Assembly (NCBI RefSeq): GCF_000214665.1
Contig: NC_015572.1
Coordinates: forward strand, 1,984,001-2,048,000
DNA length: 64,000 bases
Origin: Methylomonas methanica MC09
GTDB taxonomy: Bacteria; Pseudomonadota; Gammaproteobacteria; Methylococcales; Methylomonadaceae
Direction: 5' to 3'
Shown piece by piece: positions 18,271 to 27,832 of this stretch. Position numbers and translations under genes: made by a program. Position 1 is the first letter of the stretch, and each line of letters opens with the position of its first letter. The notes under the pieces were generated by a model, which was not told the origin of the DNA, ran no database searches, and saw nothing but the letters and a program-made list of their open reading frames with translations.

Positions 18271-20625
18271 ATGAAAATCAGAATTTTCGCGGTCTCGTGC
18301 CTTGCATTCGCTCTGCTTTATTCTTTGCCGCTGTTTGCCGTAGAAATAAATAATCCAAAAAATTCGCAAGTAACTCATTTAGCTCAAACGATAAGCTATG
18401 CGGATGATATCCAGCCACTACTGAATAAACGCTGCGCGACTTGTCATGCCTGCTATGACGCGCCTTGCCAGTTAAAACTTAATTCAGCGGAAGGTCTGGC
18501 AAGAGGGGCTACCAAGACGGCAGTCTACGATGGCGAGCGACTCGAACCGGGCGAACCGACGCGTCTATTCGTTGATGCTCACAGCGAAGCGGAATGGCGT
18601 AAGAAAGGTTTTTTCTCGGTCTTGGATGACAAGGGCGGAGATCATCAATCGTTACTCGCGCATATGCTAGCGCTCAAACGGAATGCTAAAGATGCAAATT
18701 CAGGCAAATTATCGGACGATTATACGTTTGAATTAAATCGCGAGCAGATGTGTCCCAAGCCCGGTGAATTTTCCAGTTTCGCGGAAGAGCATCCAAATTG
18801 GGGGATGCCGTACGGTTTTCCAAAACTCAATATCGAGCAACATCAATTACTGACACGCTGGCTTGAGTCGGGGGCTAAAGTAACGCCCATGCCCAGTATG
18901 ACTCAATCACTGTATAAGCAGATAAAGCGTTGGGAAAAATTTCTGAATGATTCCGATAGTAAAAGCCAATTAGTGGCTCGCTATCTCTACGAGCATTTAT
19001 TTTTGGGACACATGTACTTCTCGGAAGTGGCGAATCATGAGTCTTTTACTTTGGTTCGCTCAATAACGCCGCCCGGACAACCGCTACGGGAAGTTGTGAC
19101 GACACTGCCCTATAACGATCCACATGTTGAACGGGTGTACTATCGCTTTAAACGGGTGAAGGAAACCATTGTCGATAAGACGCATTTCATTTATTACTTG
19201 AACGACCAAAAAATGGCGCGTTTGCAGGCGCTGTTTTTTAAACCCCAATACACTGTCAAGCGGGTACCGGGTTACTCGCCGGAAAGAGCAACCAATCCCT
19301 TTGAAACTTTCGAAAGCATTCCGGTGCTGTCACGGTATCAGTTCCTTTTGGACAACGCCGAATTTTTCATCAGCGGTTTTATAAAAGGACCGGTTTGTCG
19401 GGGGCAAATGGCCTTGAATGTCCTGCAAGACAGGTTCTGGGTTATGTTTGTCAATCCGGAGATGAACTTTGATAATCAGGCGAGCGGCTTTTTGGCAAAG
19501 CATAGCGAGCAATTAAGTCTGCCTGCCGCGGAAGGAAACGATATTGGCCTTCTGGGTTGGGTCGAATACGATAATTTGAGTCGTGAGTATCTGGAAGTAA
19601 AAGAACAATTTGTCAGTAAAATACTGACGGAACGAGGCTATGGTCTAAGACTCCCGGATCTTTGGGATGGGGGCAAGCAGCATAACAGCAATGCGTCCCT
19701 GACGGTGTTTCGCCATTTCGACAGTGCCACGGTGGTAAAGGGATTTATCGGCGATATCCCAAAAACAGCGTGGGTCGTAGATTACCCGATATTCGAAAGA
19801 TTGCATTACCTGCTTGTAGCGGGTTTTAATGTCTATGGAACCACCGGCCATCAACTCGCGAGTCGAAAATACATGGATTATTTGAGAATGGACGGCGAAA
19901 ATAATTTTTTGCGCTTCATGCCTAAATCCGCGAGACAGGAAATGCACGACGATTGGTATCAAGGCATCATTCCGAATCTGACGAAATTGTACGAAGAGCC
20001 GCTGTTTAGTATCGAAAAAGAAACCGGCATTGAATACCAAACCCAAAATTACAAGCGCGAATTTCTAGTGAAATTCAAAGCCAAGTTAGGGGCGGCCGCA
20101 GTTAAGCCTTATTCAATCAATGAGTGCATTGATCAGTCTTGCGACGTCTCGCCCAATGAGGAACAGCTGCAAGCTGAAAGCATTCTGAGTGAGTTGACCC
20201 GATTACAAGGACATGTACTGGATCCCTTCCCGGAGATATCATTTCTACGCGTTATGACTAAGAATCCCAAAAACGACTTGGTTTTTACCTTGCTTAAAGA
20301 CAAGGCTTTAAAAAACCTGTCTACCATGTTCGGGGAAGGAATTAGAGATATGCCCGAACACGATAAATTGACTGTCGTCCGCGGTTTTTTGGGCAGCTAT
20401 CCTAATTTTTTCTTCACGGTAAAAAGTGAGGAACTGAATACGTTTCTCAGCGATTTAAAGAAAATAAAATCGGAAGAAAGCCGGGAATATTTTTTCGCCC
20501 ACTATGGCATTCGACGTAGTGACTCGGAGTTCTGGACGTATTTCGATTGGTTTAACGACAAATATAGCGAGCAAAACGGCTTGAGTGCCGGGATATTTGA
20601 TTTGAACCGCTACGATAATTTATAG
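18271..20625 (+). CDS. cti: Periplasmic fatty acid cis/trans isomerase (Cti)
   Basis: 784 residues, close to the roughly 770 of Pseudomonas Cti. A signal peptide (MKIRIFAVSC through LPLFAVE) sends it to the periplasm. A heme c motif CATCH (C55-H59) lies just after the signal, as in all Cti proteins. The enzyme converts cis-unsaturated acyl chains of membrane phospholipids to trans, rigidifying the membrane under solvent or heat stress. No membrane helix other than the signal is apparent. The gene stands alone between the IS element and a convergent antiporter gene. Confidence 0.92.
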   Translation: MKIRIFAVSCLAFALLYSLPLFAVEINNPKNSQVTHLAQTISYADDIQPLLNKRCATCHACYDAPCQLKLNSAEGLARGATKTAVYDGERLEPGEPTRLFVDAHSEAEWRKKGFFSVLDDKGGDHQSLLAHMLALKRNAKDANSGKLSDDYTFELNREQMCPKPGEFSSFAEEHPNWGMPYGFPKLNIEQHQLLTRWLESGAKVTPMPSMTQSLYKQIKRWEKFLNDSDSKSQLVARYLYEHLFLGHMYFSEVANHESFTLVRSITPPGQPLREVVTTLPYNDPHVERVYYRFKRVKETIVDKTHFIYYLNDQKMARLQALFFKPQYTVKRVPGYSPERATNPFETFESIPVLSRYQFLLDNAEFFISGFIKGPVCRGQMALNVLQDRFWVMFVNPEMNFDNQASGFLAKHSEQLSLPAAEGNDIGLLGWVEYDNLSREYLEVKEQFVSKILTERGYGLRLPDLWDGGKQHNSNASLTVFRHFDSATVVKGFIGDIPKTAWVVDYPIFERLHYLLVAGFNVYGTTGHQLASRKYMDYLRMDGENNFLRFMPKSARQEMHDDWYQGIIPNLTKLYEEPLFSIEKETGIEYQTQNYKREFLVKFKAKLGAAAVKPYSINECIDQSCDVSPNEEQLQAESILSELTRLQGHVLDPFPEISFLRVMTKNPKNDLVFTLLKDKALKNLSTMFGEGIRDMPEHDKLTVVRGFLGSYPNFFFTVKSEELNTFLSDLKKIKSEESREYFFAHYGIRRSDSEFWTYFDWFNDKYSEQNGLSAGIFDLNRYDNL

Positions 20626-20681
20626 AGGCGGGTCAAACGTAATTCAGGCCGAGTTAGCAGCGTCTTTGCTCCGGGTTAAGC

Positions 20682-20717
20682 CCAAAGCGCAAGGGCTTCG
20701 AAGCCCTTGCGCTTTGG
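20682..20717 (+). terminator. Perfect 36-base palindrome after cti
   Basis: CCAAAGCGCAAGGGCTTC is followed directly by its exact complement, with no loop beyond the central TTCGAA. It lies 57 bases after the cti stop and is followed by TTTCC. It would form a very stable stem and most likely ends cti transcription. Confidence 0.7.
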
Positions 20718-20807
20718 TTTCCGGAGACTTAAGAAAGGCGTATCGGTAAAATTCAGACGATTAAATCGTTTCGGCGATTGGGAAATGCGGAATAAAGCAG
20801 TTTTGTC

Positions 20808-20841
20808 GGTGAGCCGCGAATGGGATTAAACGCGGCTCACC
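20808..20841 (-). terminator. Terminator hairpin of the antiporter gene
   Basis: GGTGAGCCGCG pairs with CGCGGCTCACC (11 pairs, 12-base loop) starting 7 bases beyond the antiporter stop on the minus strand. The sequence after the stem is GACAAAAC, so no strong U-tract is present. Confidence 0.6.
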
Positions 20842-20848
20842 GCACTAC

Positions 20849-22936
20849 TTAATGCGACTTTTGCTCCAACTCATGGCGCAGCATGATGTAGAGTTTATTA
20901 GTGATAATCTCGTTTTTATGCAGTTTATCCAGAGTATCTTCTTGCAGTACGGCCAAGGACTGTGCCGCGGAAGCCTCGTTAACCTGGGAAAGCAGTTCCT
21001 CATTCTTGTGGATCACAGCCAACATTTTTTCGTGGGTGTTCTCCTGAATGCTTTTATACAGGTTCAATAGTTTTTCCAGCGCGGTTTTATCGTCAAACAC
21101 CGCACTGAGGCTGGAGCCTTCCACCGCATTGAGTTCTTTTACGACTTTACCGCTGATTTTGCTCAATGCCCGGTAATAACGATACAGTTCTTGGTCTTTA
21201 AAGCTGTGATCGCGCCAAAATATCAGCCGGCTAACCAGCAATACGAAGCGTTCCAGGCTGTCGATGGGAAAATGCTCGTTTACCGATTGCACCTGTTGTT
21301 GACCGCGTTTGATGCGCTCGGTTTGAATGCTAAGCATGTTGGTGATTTTTTTATAGGTTTTCTCCTCGATTTCACCGCGTTGAAAAATGTCTTTCAATTC
21401 TTCTTTTTGGATACCCAGGGCATACGTACGCAACATATTTTCTATTAGGCTATCGGATTCACCGATGGCGTTTTTGCATTCCAGGCAAGCGATTTGATAC
21501 AAGCTTTCATAACGCAGTTTTAGCCGATCGTATTGCTTTTGAGTCAGTTGCTGATCGTTTAACAGTACGTCCAATTTGTGCAAGGTTTTGTCGTAAATTT
21601 GCGCTTTGCTTTTGTGATAACCAACTTGTTCCATGCCGGTCAGAGCGTCGATGCCCAACGCATGCATGACTTTACCTATGGTGGTGGCTTTCACCAGCAG
21701 GGTGAAATAGATGCTGCCTATGGTAACGGCGGACACGAAGTCCTTGACGCTGAAATTAAAGTGCCAGTTCGGTACGGTTAAATCGTCCGGAATTAACAGC
21801 ACCATGATAACCGCCAGCGAGCCGCGCAAACTGCCCCAGGCCATTAAATGCATCCAATTGCGCGGAATCGGCCGTTCCCTGCCTAATTTATTCATCAGCC
21901 ACATTAGCGGATAAACGGAAATGGCGCGGCCAATCACGACGGTGACAATGCACAGCAGAATAGGCCACAAGGCGATATTCAGGTCGATCGCCAAGTCGGC
22001 GAATAACAACCCCATCAGGATGAATACCAGCGAGTTGGTGACGAAAGCAAAATAGCCCCAGAATTTTTCCATGTACTCTTCAACATCCGGCGACATTTTG
22101 TAGCGGCCGAAATTACCGATAACCATGGAGGCGATCAGGGTGGCTACAATGGATGACAGCCGGATTTCCTGGCCGCCGATAACCAAGTGCTCGGAAATGA
22201 CTTCGGTCAGGATGAAGGTAAAGTGGGCCACCAGCAGGGTCAGAGTGATTTCCAGGTGCTCGTTGCCCTTGACGGTCTCGATCAGCTTCGCAAATAAAAA
22301 CCCCATAATCAGACCGAAAACGATGCCGCCGCCCAGCATCGTGACGAAGGAAAACAGGGCGGCGCCTGCCGAGCTAAAGCCGTGGTAGCCTTCCGTAATC
22401 AGGTCCAATATCACTAAAAAGGCGGCGAAACCGGTGGCGTCGTTGAATAAGCTCTCGCCCTCGAAGATCAGGGTCAAGCGCTGCGGCGCGCCGTATTCCT
22501 TAAACAGGGCCAGTACCGCCACCGGGTCGGTCGCGGAAATAATCGCCCCGAACAACAGCAGAACCAGCATGGGGATATCCACCCCTAAAAACTCGAAAGC
22601 ATAAAAGCCGCCTATGCCGACAAACAGCGTGGAAATCAATAAACCCACCACGGCCAGGGAGCCTATGGAGTATATGTTTTCGGTCACGTTGCGAATGTTC
22701 ATGTTATAGGCCGATTCGAAAATCAGAATCGGTAAAAACACAAAAAACAGCAACTCGGGCGTTAGTTCAAAACTGGTGATAAAGGAAAAAAATTCCAGGC
22801 GGGAAAGCGGTATCAATAAAGAGCCGGCGATTACCAGCAATACCGTGTAAGGCAGTTTGAGTTTTTTCGACAGTAGAAAAACCGCTAAGGAGATCAGCAT
22901 CAGGCTGAAAAGCGATAAAAACACGTCAAGATTCAT
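20849..22936 (-). CDS. CPA1-family Na+(K+)/H+ antiporter
   Basis: 695 residues. The first 420 form about 12 membrane helices with the CPA1 (NhaP-like) hallmark GESLFNDATGFAAF, whose ND pair binds the exchanged cation, and an arginine-rich SLRGSLAVIMVLL helix. The last 270 residues are a long cytoplasmic helical, charged tail, larger than in NhaP2, which probably regulates transport. It exports sodium or potassium in exchange for protons to control pH and salt. Cation choice cannot be read from sequence. It is followed by its own hairpin terminator and is monocistronic. Confidence 0.88.
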   Translation of the reverse strand: MNLDVFLSLFSLMLISLAVFLLSKKLKLPYTVLLVIAGSLLIPLSRLEFFSFITSFELTPELLFFVFLPILIFESAYNMNIRNVTENIYSIGSLAVVGLLISTLFVGIGGFYAFEFLGVDIPMLVLLLFGAIISATDPVAVLALFKEYGAPQRLTLIFEGESLFNDATGFAAFLVILDLITEGYHGFSSAGAALFSFVTMLGGGIVFGLIMGFLFAKLIETVKGNEHLEITLTLLVAHFTFILTEVISEHLVIGGQEIRLSSIVATLIASMVIGNFGRYKMSPDVEEYMEKFWGYFAFVTNSLVFILMGLLFADLAIDLNIALWPILLCIVTVVIGRAISVYPLMWLMNKLGRERPIPRNWMHLMAWGSLRGSLAVIMVLLIPDDLTVPNWHFNFSVKDFVSAVTIGSIYFTLLVKATTIGKVMHALGIDALTGMEQVGYHKSKAQIYDKTLHKLDVLLNDQQLTQKQYDRLKLRYESLYQIACLECKNAIGESDSLIENMLRTYALGIQKEELKDIFQRGEIEEKTYKKITNMLSIQTERIKRGQQQVQSVNEHFPIDSLERFVLLVSRLIFWRDHSFKDQELYRYYRALSKISGKVVKELNAVEGSSLSAVFDDKTALEKLLNLYKSIQENTHEKMLAVIHKNEELLSQVNEASAAQSLAVLQEDTLDKLHKNEIITNKLYIMLRHELEQKSH

Positions 22937-22974
22937 GGGCGATTCTCCAAAATCTGTGTTGCTGCGTCAAAGCA

Positions 22975-23013
22975 CTAAGGCAGTTGCGATAACTGATACC
23001 GCAACTGCCTTAG
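22975..23013 (-). terminator. Terminator-like dyad after the fused oxidoreductase
   Basis: CTAAGGCAGTTGCG pairs perfectly with CGCAACTGCCTTAG (14 pairs) around an 11-base loop. It sits 88 bases beyond the stop of the oxidoreductase gene and 39 bases upstream of the antiporter start, so it separates the two units. Confidence 0.6.
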
Positions 23014-23100
23014 TCAACCATTAAACCCTGATTATTCAGGTTTACACTTGTTTTGACAATCACGCCAAGCGTGTTGTCGGCATAAAAAGCGCGTCCCGAA

Positions 23101-26100
23101 TCAGGCGTTTTCCAACAGATAAGTCAGCCACAGGGAGGATAGTTTTTCCTGGACCGTGTTCTGCCGCAAGCGGGCCTGCAGATTGGGGAAATCGACATAA
23201 TCCAGCGCCTGATCCTGGTTGTAGCAGGAATACATGTAGCTGGCTTCTCCCGACTCGGGGTCGACATGCTTGCATAGGCATTGCGCGCAGACGCCTTTCA
23301 TCATGCATTGCATGGGTGAGTTAATCGAGCCTATGGCTTCATGATCCGGCTTCAGATAAGGTTTTAAGGCATCGAAGCGAGCTGCTTTCACGGCCGCCAT
23401 CATGCGGTCGGAACCGATCACGATCAAATGGTCGACGTCTTGCAGTTTCAGGGCGGTTTCGCCCAACGCGCCGCTGCCGAACGCCACCATGGCTTCGACG
23501 ATGTTGCCGACAAAGGTTTTATCTTGCGGCCGGGTAACCGGAATCGCTTCGTTGCCGGGACGATTATCCACCGCCCAGACAATCAAGTCGGAGGCTTCCT
23601 CGATGTCCGGCACTTTGAATAAATCTTCCCGGTTACGGTAACCGGCAAAGTAAATCACCTTGTTGCCGGCATTGCGCATCGCTTTGCCGATGGAGAACAA
23701 TACGGCGTTGCCCAAGCCGCCGCCTAGTAAAAGCACGGTTTTGCCGGTCGGGATTTCGGTAGGCGCACCGGTGACGCCCATTAATACCAGCGGATCGCCG
23801 GCTTTCCAGGTAGCGCATAAGCGGCTGGAGCTGCCCATTTCCAAGGCAATCAGCGAAACCAGGCCTTTTTCCTTATCGACCCAGGCGCCGGTTAGAGCCA
23901 AGCCTTCCGCCGCCAGTCTGGTACCTTCCATGACCGGGGCCAGGGACTCATAATTTTGCACCCGGTAGAATTGGCCGGGTTCAAAGTTCTTCGCCGCCGC
24001 CGGCGCTTTGATGACCACTTCTATGATGGTGGGGGTCAACCGATTCACTTCCACCACCTGGGCCAGGAAGGTCGCGTCCAGGCGTTGTTGTAAATCCAGC
24101 AATTGTTGGTCGCGAGCCGCCTGTTGCGACGGATCCAGCGCGGCCAACTCGTTGGCGAACAGTTTGACGACGTAAGGGTAGCCGTCTTTGGCGCTGGCCA
24201 TGGCTTTCACCACATTACCGGCATACACCGGATGGTTGTCGCCGTAGAAGGTGATATAGCGGCCGTTGCTGTTATACGAGGTAAATGGCGCCGGTTTGCC
24301 GACCTTGACTTGCGCATCGTCCGCCATGGGTACCAACTCCGCCTGGCCTTGTAGCCAATCGGGTTCGTGGCGTTTATAGAATTTGCTATCCATCACGAAA
24401 GTGCGCGGATGCTCGGACTGGTAAATAGTATTCGGCGCGGTTCCGGCTGCAATAAACAAGCCGCGCAGTTTTACTTCCACCTCATCGGTTTTGCGCCATT
24501 TGCCGTCTTGTTCGGTCAGTTTTTCGAACCGCACGGCACGTAGATGGCCGTATTGGTCTTCGATTGCTTCCAGCGGGCTCATGCCTTCCGCCAGATAGAT
24601 GCCTTCCGACAGCGCTTCGTGTATCTCTTCGTGGTTTTGCCGGTAAGCCGGCGAATCCTTGATCCCTTTGCGATAGAATAGCGTGACGCCGCCCCATTGC
24701 TTCAGGAACGGCAGGAAGTCGGGCGTTTCGCCGGCAGCCGCCGCACGTTCGCGTTCCTGTTCGATGATGCGGCCGTGCGCCAAAAACTCTTCCAGAATTT
24801 CCAGTTCCTCGGCATCGTAACGGCTGCGCACGGTTTGTTCGCCGTATTTGGCTACCAGCTTATCGTAACGATTGAGGATTTTGCTGACTTGGCCGGGATA
24901 ATACGCCAGTAATTCGGTCGCGGTATCGATAGCGGTCAAGCCGCCGCCGATCACGCCGGCCGGTAAGCGTACCTGCAAATTGGCCAGCGAGGATTCCTTG
25001 GCCGCACCGGTCAGTTGCAAACCCATCAAGAAGTCAGAGGCTTTACGAATGCCGCGAATCAGATTGTTTTTCAGGTCGATGATAGTCGGTTTGCCGGCGC
25101 CGCTGGCGATGGCAATATGATCGAAGCCCAATTCCCAGGCTTCATCAATCGATACGGTGCCGCCGAAACGTATGCCGCCATAGCATTTGAAAGCGGCACG
25201 GCGCAGTAAGGTCAGGTAAATCACTTTCAGGAAGTTTTTATCCCAACGTACGGTAATGCCGTATTCGGCCACGCCGCCGAAGCCCAGCATGACCCGTTTG
25301 TCGAGTTCTTCGTACAGGTCTTTGAAATCGATGACCGGTTGTGGAATGGTGTCTTTGTCGCCGGTCAAATACAGTGGCAACGGCTCGATTTTTAAAGCAT
25401 CGATACCCACCACGCCGAAACCTTCGTTCAACAGATAGTGCGCCAGCGTGTATCCGGCGGGGCCCATGCCGGCTACCAGCACGTTTTTGCCGTTATAGGG
25501 CAGAGCGGTGGAGCGCTTGATGTTGAGCGGGTTCCAGCGGGTCAGCAGGCTGTATATTTCGAAACCCCACGGCATGAACAGTACGTCGGTCAACACGTTG
25601 GTTTCTATTTGCGGGATATTGACCGACTCGGTTTTTTGGTAAATACAGCCGCGCATGCAATCGTTGCAAATCCGGTGGCCGGTACCCGGACACATCGGGT
25701 TGTCGATGATAATCATCGCCAAGGCGCCGATGTTGTCGCCCTGCCGTTTAACTACGTGCATTTCGGAGATTTTTTCTTCCAGCGGGCAGCCGGTCATCAA
25801 GGCGCCGAGATGGTTGGTTTTAAACGTGGCGTCTTTTTTGTTTTTGATGCCTTTGGAGCAGGAGTCGTTATCGCGGTCGTGACAATAGATGCAGTGGTCG
25901 ACCTCATATAAGGTTTGTCTTTGGTTGAAGCGTTTGTCGGTCAACGCAAAACCGTCGCGGCGGCGGTGATGATGTTCGTCGCAGGCCCAAACGCCGTAAC
26001 CTGTTTGCTCGACCGATGCATGCTCGACCAAGTTGTCCAAATTGGTTTTTTCCGGCACTTTAAAGCTCAGCCATTTGGCTACCATGGCTTGCAGTTCCGG

Positions 26101-26769
26101 CACTTGTTTGGCAGCAAAGCTCCAGCGGTAAACGATATCCAACAAGCAGCTTATTAAACCGGTCGCGGAATCGCAACTCAGGACCAGCACCGGTTGCTCA
26201 TTAATTTGACTTTTCAAAATGGCGACATCGGTATCGCTCAGGTCTGTTTGCTGCGACAGCCGCCACAGTTCCGCGCCCAATTGGCTGACGGCCAGTTCGG
26301 GATCCTCATTGAATAAGGTCTGTTTGCCGGTTGCAACTAATAACGCTTCCAATTGTTGCTGCAACTGGTTTATATCCCAACCCTCAGTGGTTTGGCCCTT
26401 GAAGCGGCTGGCAAGCTTGCCGACTATTTCTGTGCGATAGACGAACACCGCATCGAATTCGCCGCGAATATGGCTGATTTGCTGCTCGCGGACATCGGTG
26501 ACGTTAAACAACCGAGCGACAAAAGTACCAACCAAAGGCGCCGTTCTGACCAGCAGTTCGGAAATTTCTTCCGGTTTCATGCCTTCGCCGGCACAGGCGC
26601 GGTAAGCGCTTATTTCCGCGAATAAATCCGCGTCGTGTTGTTCCACCGATTGGTCGAAAACATCCAATAAGTCGGCCAGGCGTTTGGCATCGTACAGGTC
26701 TTTGTATTCAAAGCCGGGTATGCCCAGAGTCAGTTGCGTAAATTGGCTGGTATTAAGCTTTTGGGTCAT
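23101..26769 (-). CDS. Fused Fe-S/FAD oxidoreductase (GltD-like plus PyrK-like)
   Basis: 1222 residues, a multi-domain redox protein. Residues 1-270 match nothing I know. Then come cysteine clusters: CIYCHDRDNDSCSKG near 293-305, a CP near 325 and CNDCMRGC near 375, the last resembling the 4Fe-4S start of glutamate synthase small subunit. A Rossmann dinucleotide domain follows (VAGMGPAGYTLA, near 433) and a second flavin/NAD part. From about 900 a PyrK / ferredoxin-NADP reductase-like module (EPGQFYRVQ, GGGLGNAV) ends in a 2Fe-2S cysteine set (CMMKGVCAQCLC, near 1156). It likely passes electrons between NAD(P)H, flavins and an unknown partner. The ATG at 26769 has GGAAC upstream. Confidence 0.75.
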   Translation of the reverse strand: MTQKLNTSQFTQLTLGIPGFEYKDLYDAKRLADLLDVFDQSVEQHDADLFAEISAYRACAGEGMKPEEISELLVRTAPLVGTFVARLFNVTDVREQQISHIRGEFDAVFVYRTEIVGKLASRFKGQTTEGWDINQLQQQLEALLVATGKQTLFNEDPELAVSQLGAELWRLSQQTDLSDTDVAILKSQINEQPVLVLSCDSATGLISCLLDIVYRWSFAAKQVPELQAMVAKWLSFKVPEKTNLDNLVEHASVEQTGYGVWACDEHHHRRRDGFALTDKRFNQRQTLYEVDHCIYCHDRDNDSCSKGIKNKKDATFKTNHLGALMTGCPLEEKISEMHVVKRQGDNIGALAMIIIDNPMCPGTGHRICNDCMRGCIYQKTESVNIPQIETNVLTDVLFMPWGFEIYSLLTRWNPLNIKRSTALPYNGKNVLVAGMGPAGYTLAHYLLNEGFGVVGIDALKIEPLPLYLTGDKDTIPQPVIDFKDLYEELDKRVMLGFGGVAEYGITVRWDKNFLKVIYLTLLRRAAFKCYGGIRFGGTVSIDEAWELGFDHIAIASGAGKPTIIDLKNNLIRGIRKASDFLMGLQLTGAAKESSLANLQVRLPAGVIGGGLTAIDTATELLAYYPGQVSKILNRYDKLVAKYGEQTVRSRYDAEELEILEEFLAHGRIIEQERERAAAAGETPDFLPFLKQWGGVTLFYRKGIKDSPAYRQNHEEIHEALSEGIYLAEGMSPLEAIEDQYGHLRAVRFEKLTEQDGKWRKTDEVEVKLRGLFIAAGTAPNTIYQSEHPRTFVMDSKFYKRHEPDWLQGQAELVPMADDAQVKVGKPAPFTSYNSNGRYITFYGDNHPVYAGNVVKAMASAKDGYPYVVKLFANELAALDPSQQAARDQQLLDLQQRLDATFLAQVVEVNRLTPTIIEVVIKAPAAAKNFEPGQFYRVQNYESLAPVMEGTRLAAEGLALTGAWVDKEKGLVSLIALEMGSSSRLCATWKAGDPLVLMGVTGAPTEIPTGKTVLLLGGGLGNAVLFSIGKAMRNAGNKVIYFAGYRNREDLFKVPDIEEASDLIVWAVDNRPGNEAIPVTRPQDKTFVGNIVEAMVAFGSGALGETALKLQDVDHLIVIGSDRMMAAVKAARFDALKPYLKPDHEAIGSINSPMQCMMKGVCAQCLCKHVDPESGEASYMYSCYNQDQALDYVDFPNLQARLRQNTVQEKLSSLWLTYLLENA

Positions 26770-26817
26770 CAAGTTGTTCCGTTAGTAGTCGCTTGTGAGG
26801 TATTTAAAAAAGGGGGG

Positions 26818-27744
26818 TTAGGGTAAGTCGTCTAGCACGCTTTCTTTTTGCGTGATCAGCAGGTCTTCCTTGTTTAACCCTAAGGCCAGCGCAATCGCGC
26901 TGGCCACATAAATCGATGAGTAAGTACCGACAACCACGCCTATCAGCATGGCGATCGCGAAGCCGTGTATGGTTTTACCGCCCAAAAACACCAGCGCCAA
27001 CACCGTTAAAAAGACTGTAAACGACGTCAGGATGGTACGGCCCAGGGTTTCGTTGAGGGCATTGTTGGTAATTTCTTCGACGTCCGTTTTTCGGCTGATG
27101 CGAAAGGTTTCGCGAATACGGTCGTAAACCACGATGGTGTCGTTTATGGAATAACCGATAATCGCCAGTATCGCCGACAGCACGGTCATGTCGAATTCCC
27201 AGTGGAATACCGAGAAAAAGCCGAGTGTGATGACGGAGTCGTGAATCAAGGCTAACACCGCCCCGACCGAGAACTTCCATTCGAAGCGGATGCTGACATA
27301 GATCATGACGCCGATAAAAGCGAACAGCAACGCCAGACCGCCGTCGTCGAGCAATTCGTCGCCGACTTGCGGGCCGACGAACTCGACCCTGCGCATTTCG
27401 CCGGGTTCCGGCTGGCTGGCGTTGGCGGCATCCAGAATTTGTTGTCCCAATTCCTGTTGGTTGATATTTTCAATGGGTTTCAATCTCAGCAACACTTCTT
27501 CCGAACTGCCGAAATGCTGTACATTGGCATCGGCAAAGCCGCGTTCGGCCAAGGTTGAACGCATTTTTTCCAGGTCGACGGATTGGTTGTAGTGCATTTC
27601 GTAAACACTGCCGCCGGTGAAATCGATGCCAAACGACAAACCGTTCACGAAAAACGATATCACCGAGATTAAAAGCAAAATACTGGAAAAGATAAAGGCC
27701 AGTTTTCTTTTGCCGAGAAAATCAAGTTGCCGTATGGGTTTCAT
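26818..27744 (-). CDS. secF: Protein translocase subunit SecF
   Basis: 308 residues, standard SecF length, six membrane helices with the large periplasmic loop after helix 1. Motifs GIDFTGGSVYEM, the IGYSINDTIVVYDRIRE block and LGRTILTS identify it. SecF works with SecD to use proton motive force in the late steps of Sec export. I chose the ATG at 27744 because the protein begins there in the family (MKPIRQLDFLGKRK); the longer upstream extension lacks homology. secD, normally directly upstream, is absent: trkH is there instead. Confidence 0.95.
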   Translation of the reverse strand: MKPIRQLDFLGKRKLAFIFSSILLLISVISFFVNGLSFGIDFTGGSVYEMHYNQSVDLEKMRSTLAERGFADANVQHFGSSEEVLLRLKPIENINQQELGQQILDAANASQPEPGEMRRVEFVGPQVGDELLDDGGLALLFAFIGVMIYVSIRFEWKFSVGAVLALIHDSVITLGFFSVFHWEFDMTVLSAILAIIGYSINDTIVVYDRIRETFRISRKTDVEEITNNALNETLGRTILTSFTVFLTVLALVFLGGKTIHGFAIAMLIGVVVGTYSSIYVASAIALALGLNKEDLLITQKESVLDDLP

Positions 27745-27832
27745 GCACAAATCCTGAGTAATAAATGGTAATGAGTGGTTATCGATGGCAGCCGTTTTTA
27801 GCAGGCGATACCTATCAAAACCGGGAATTGTA

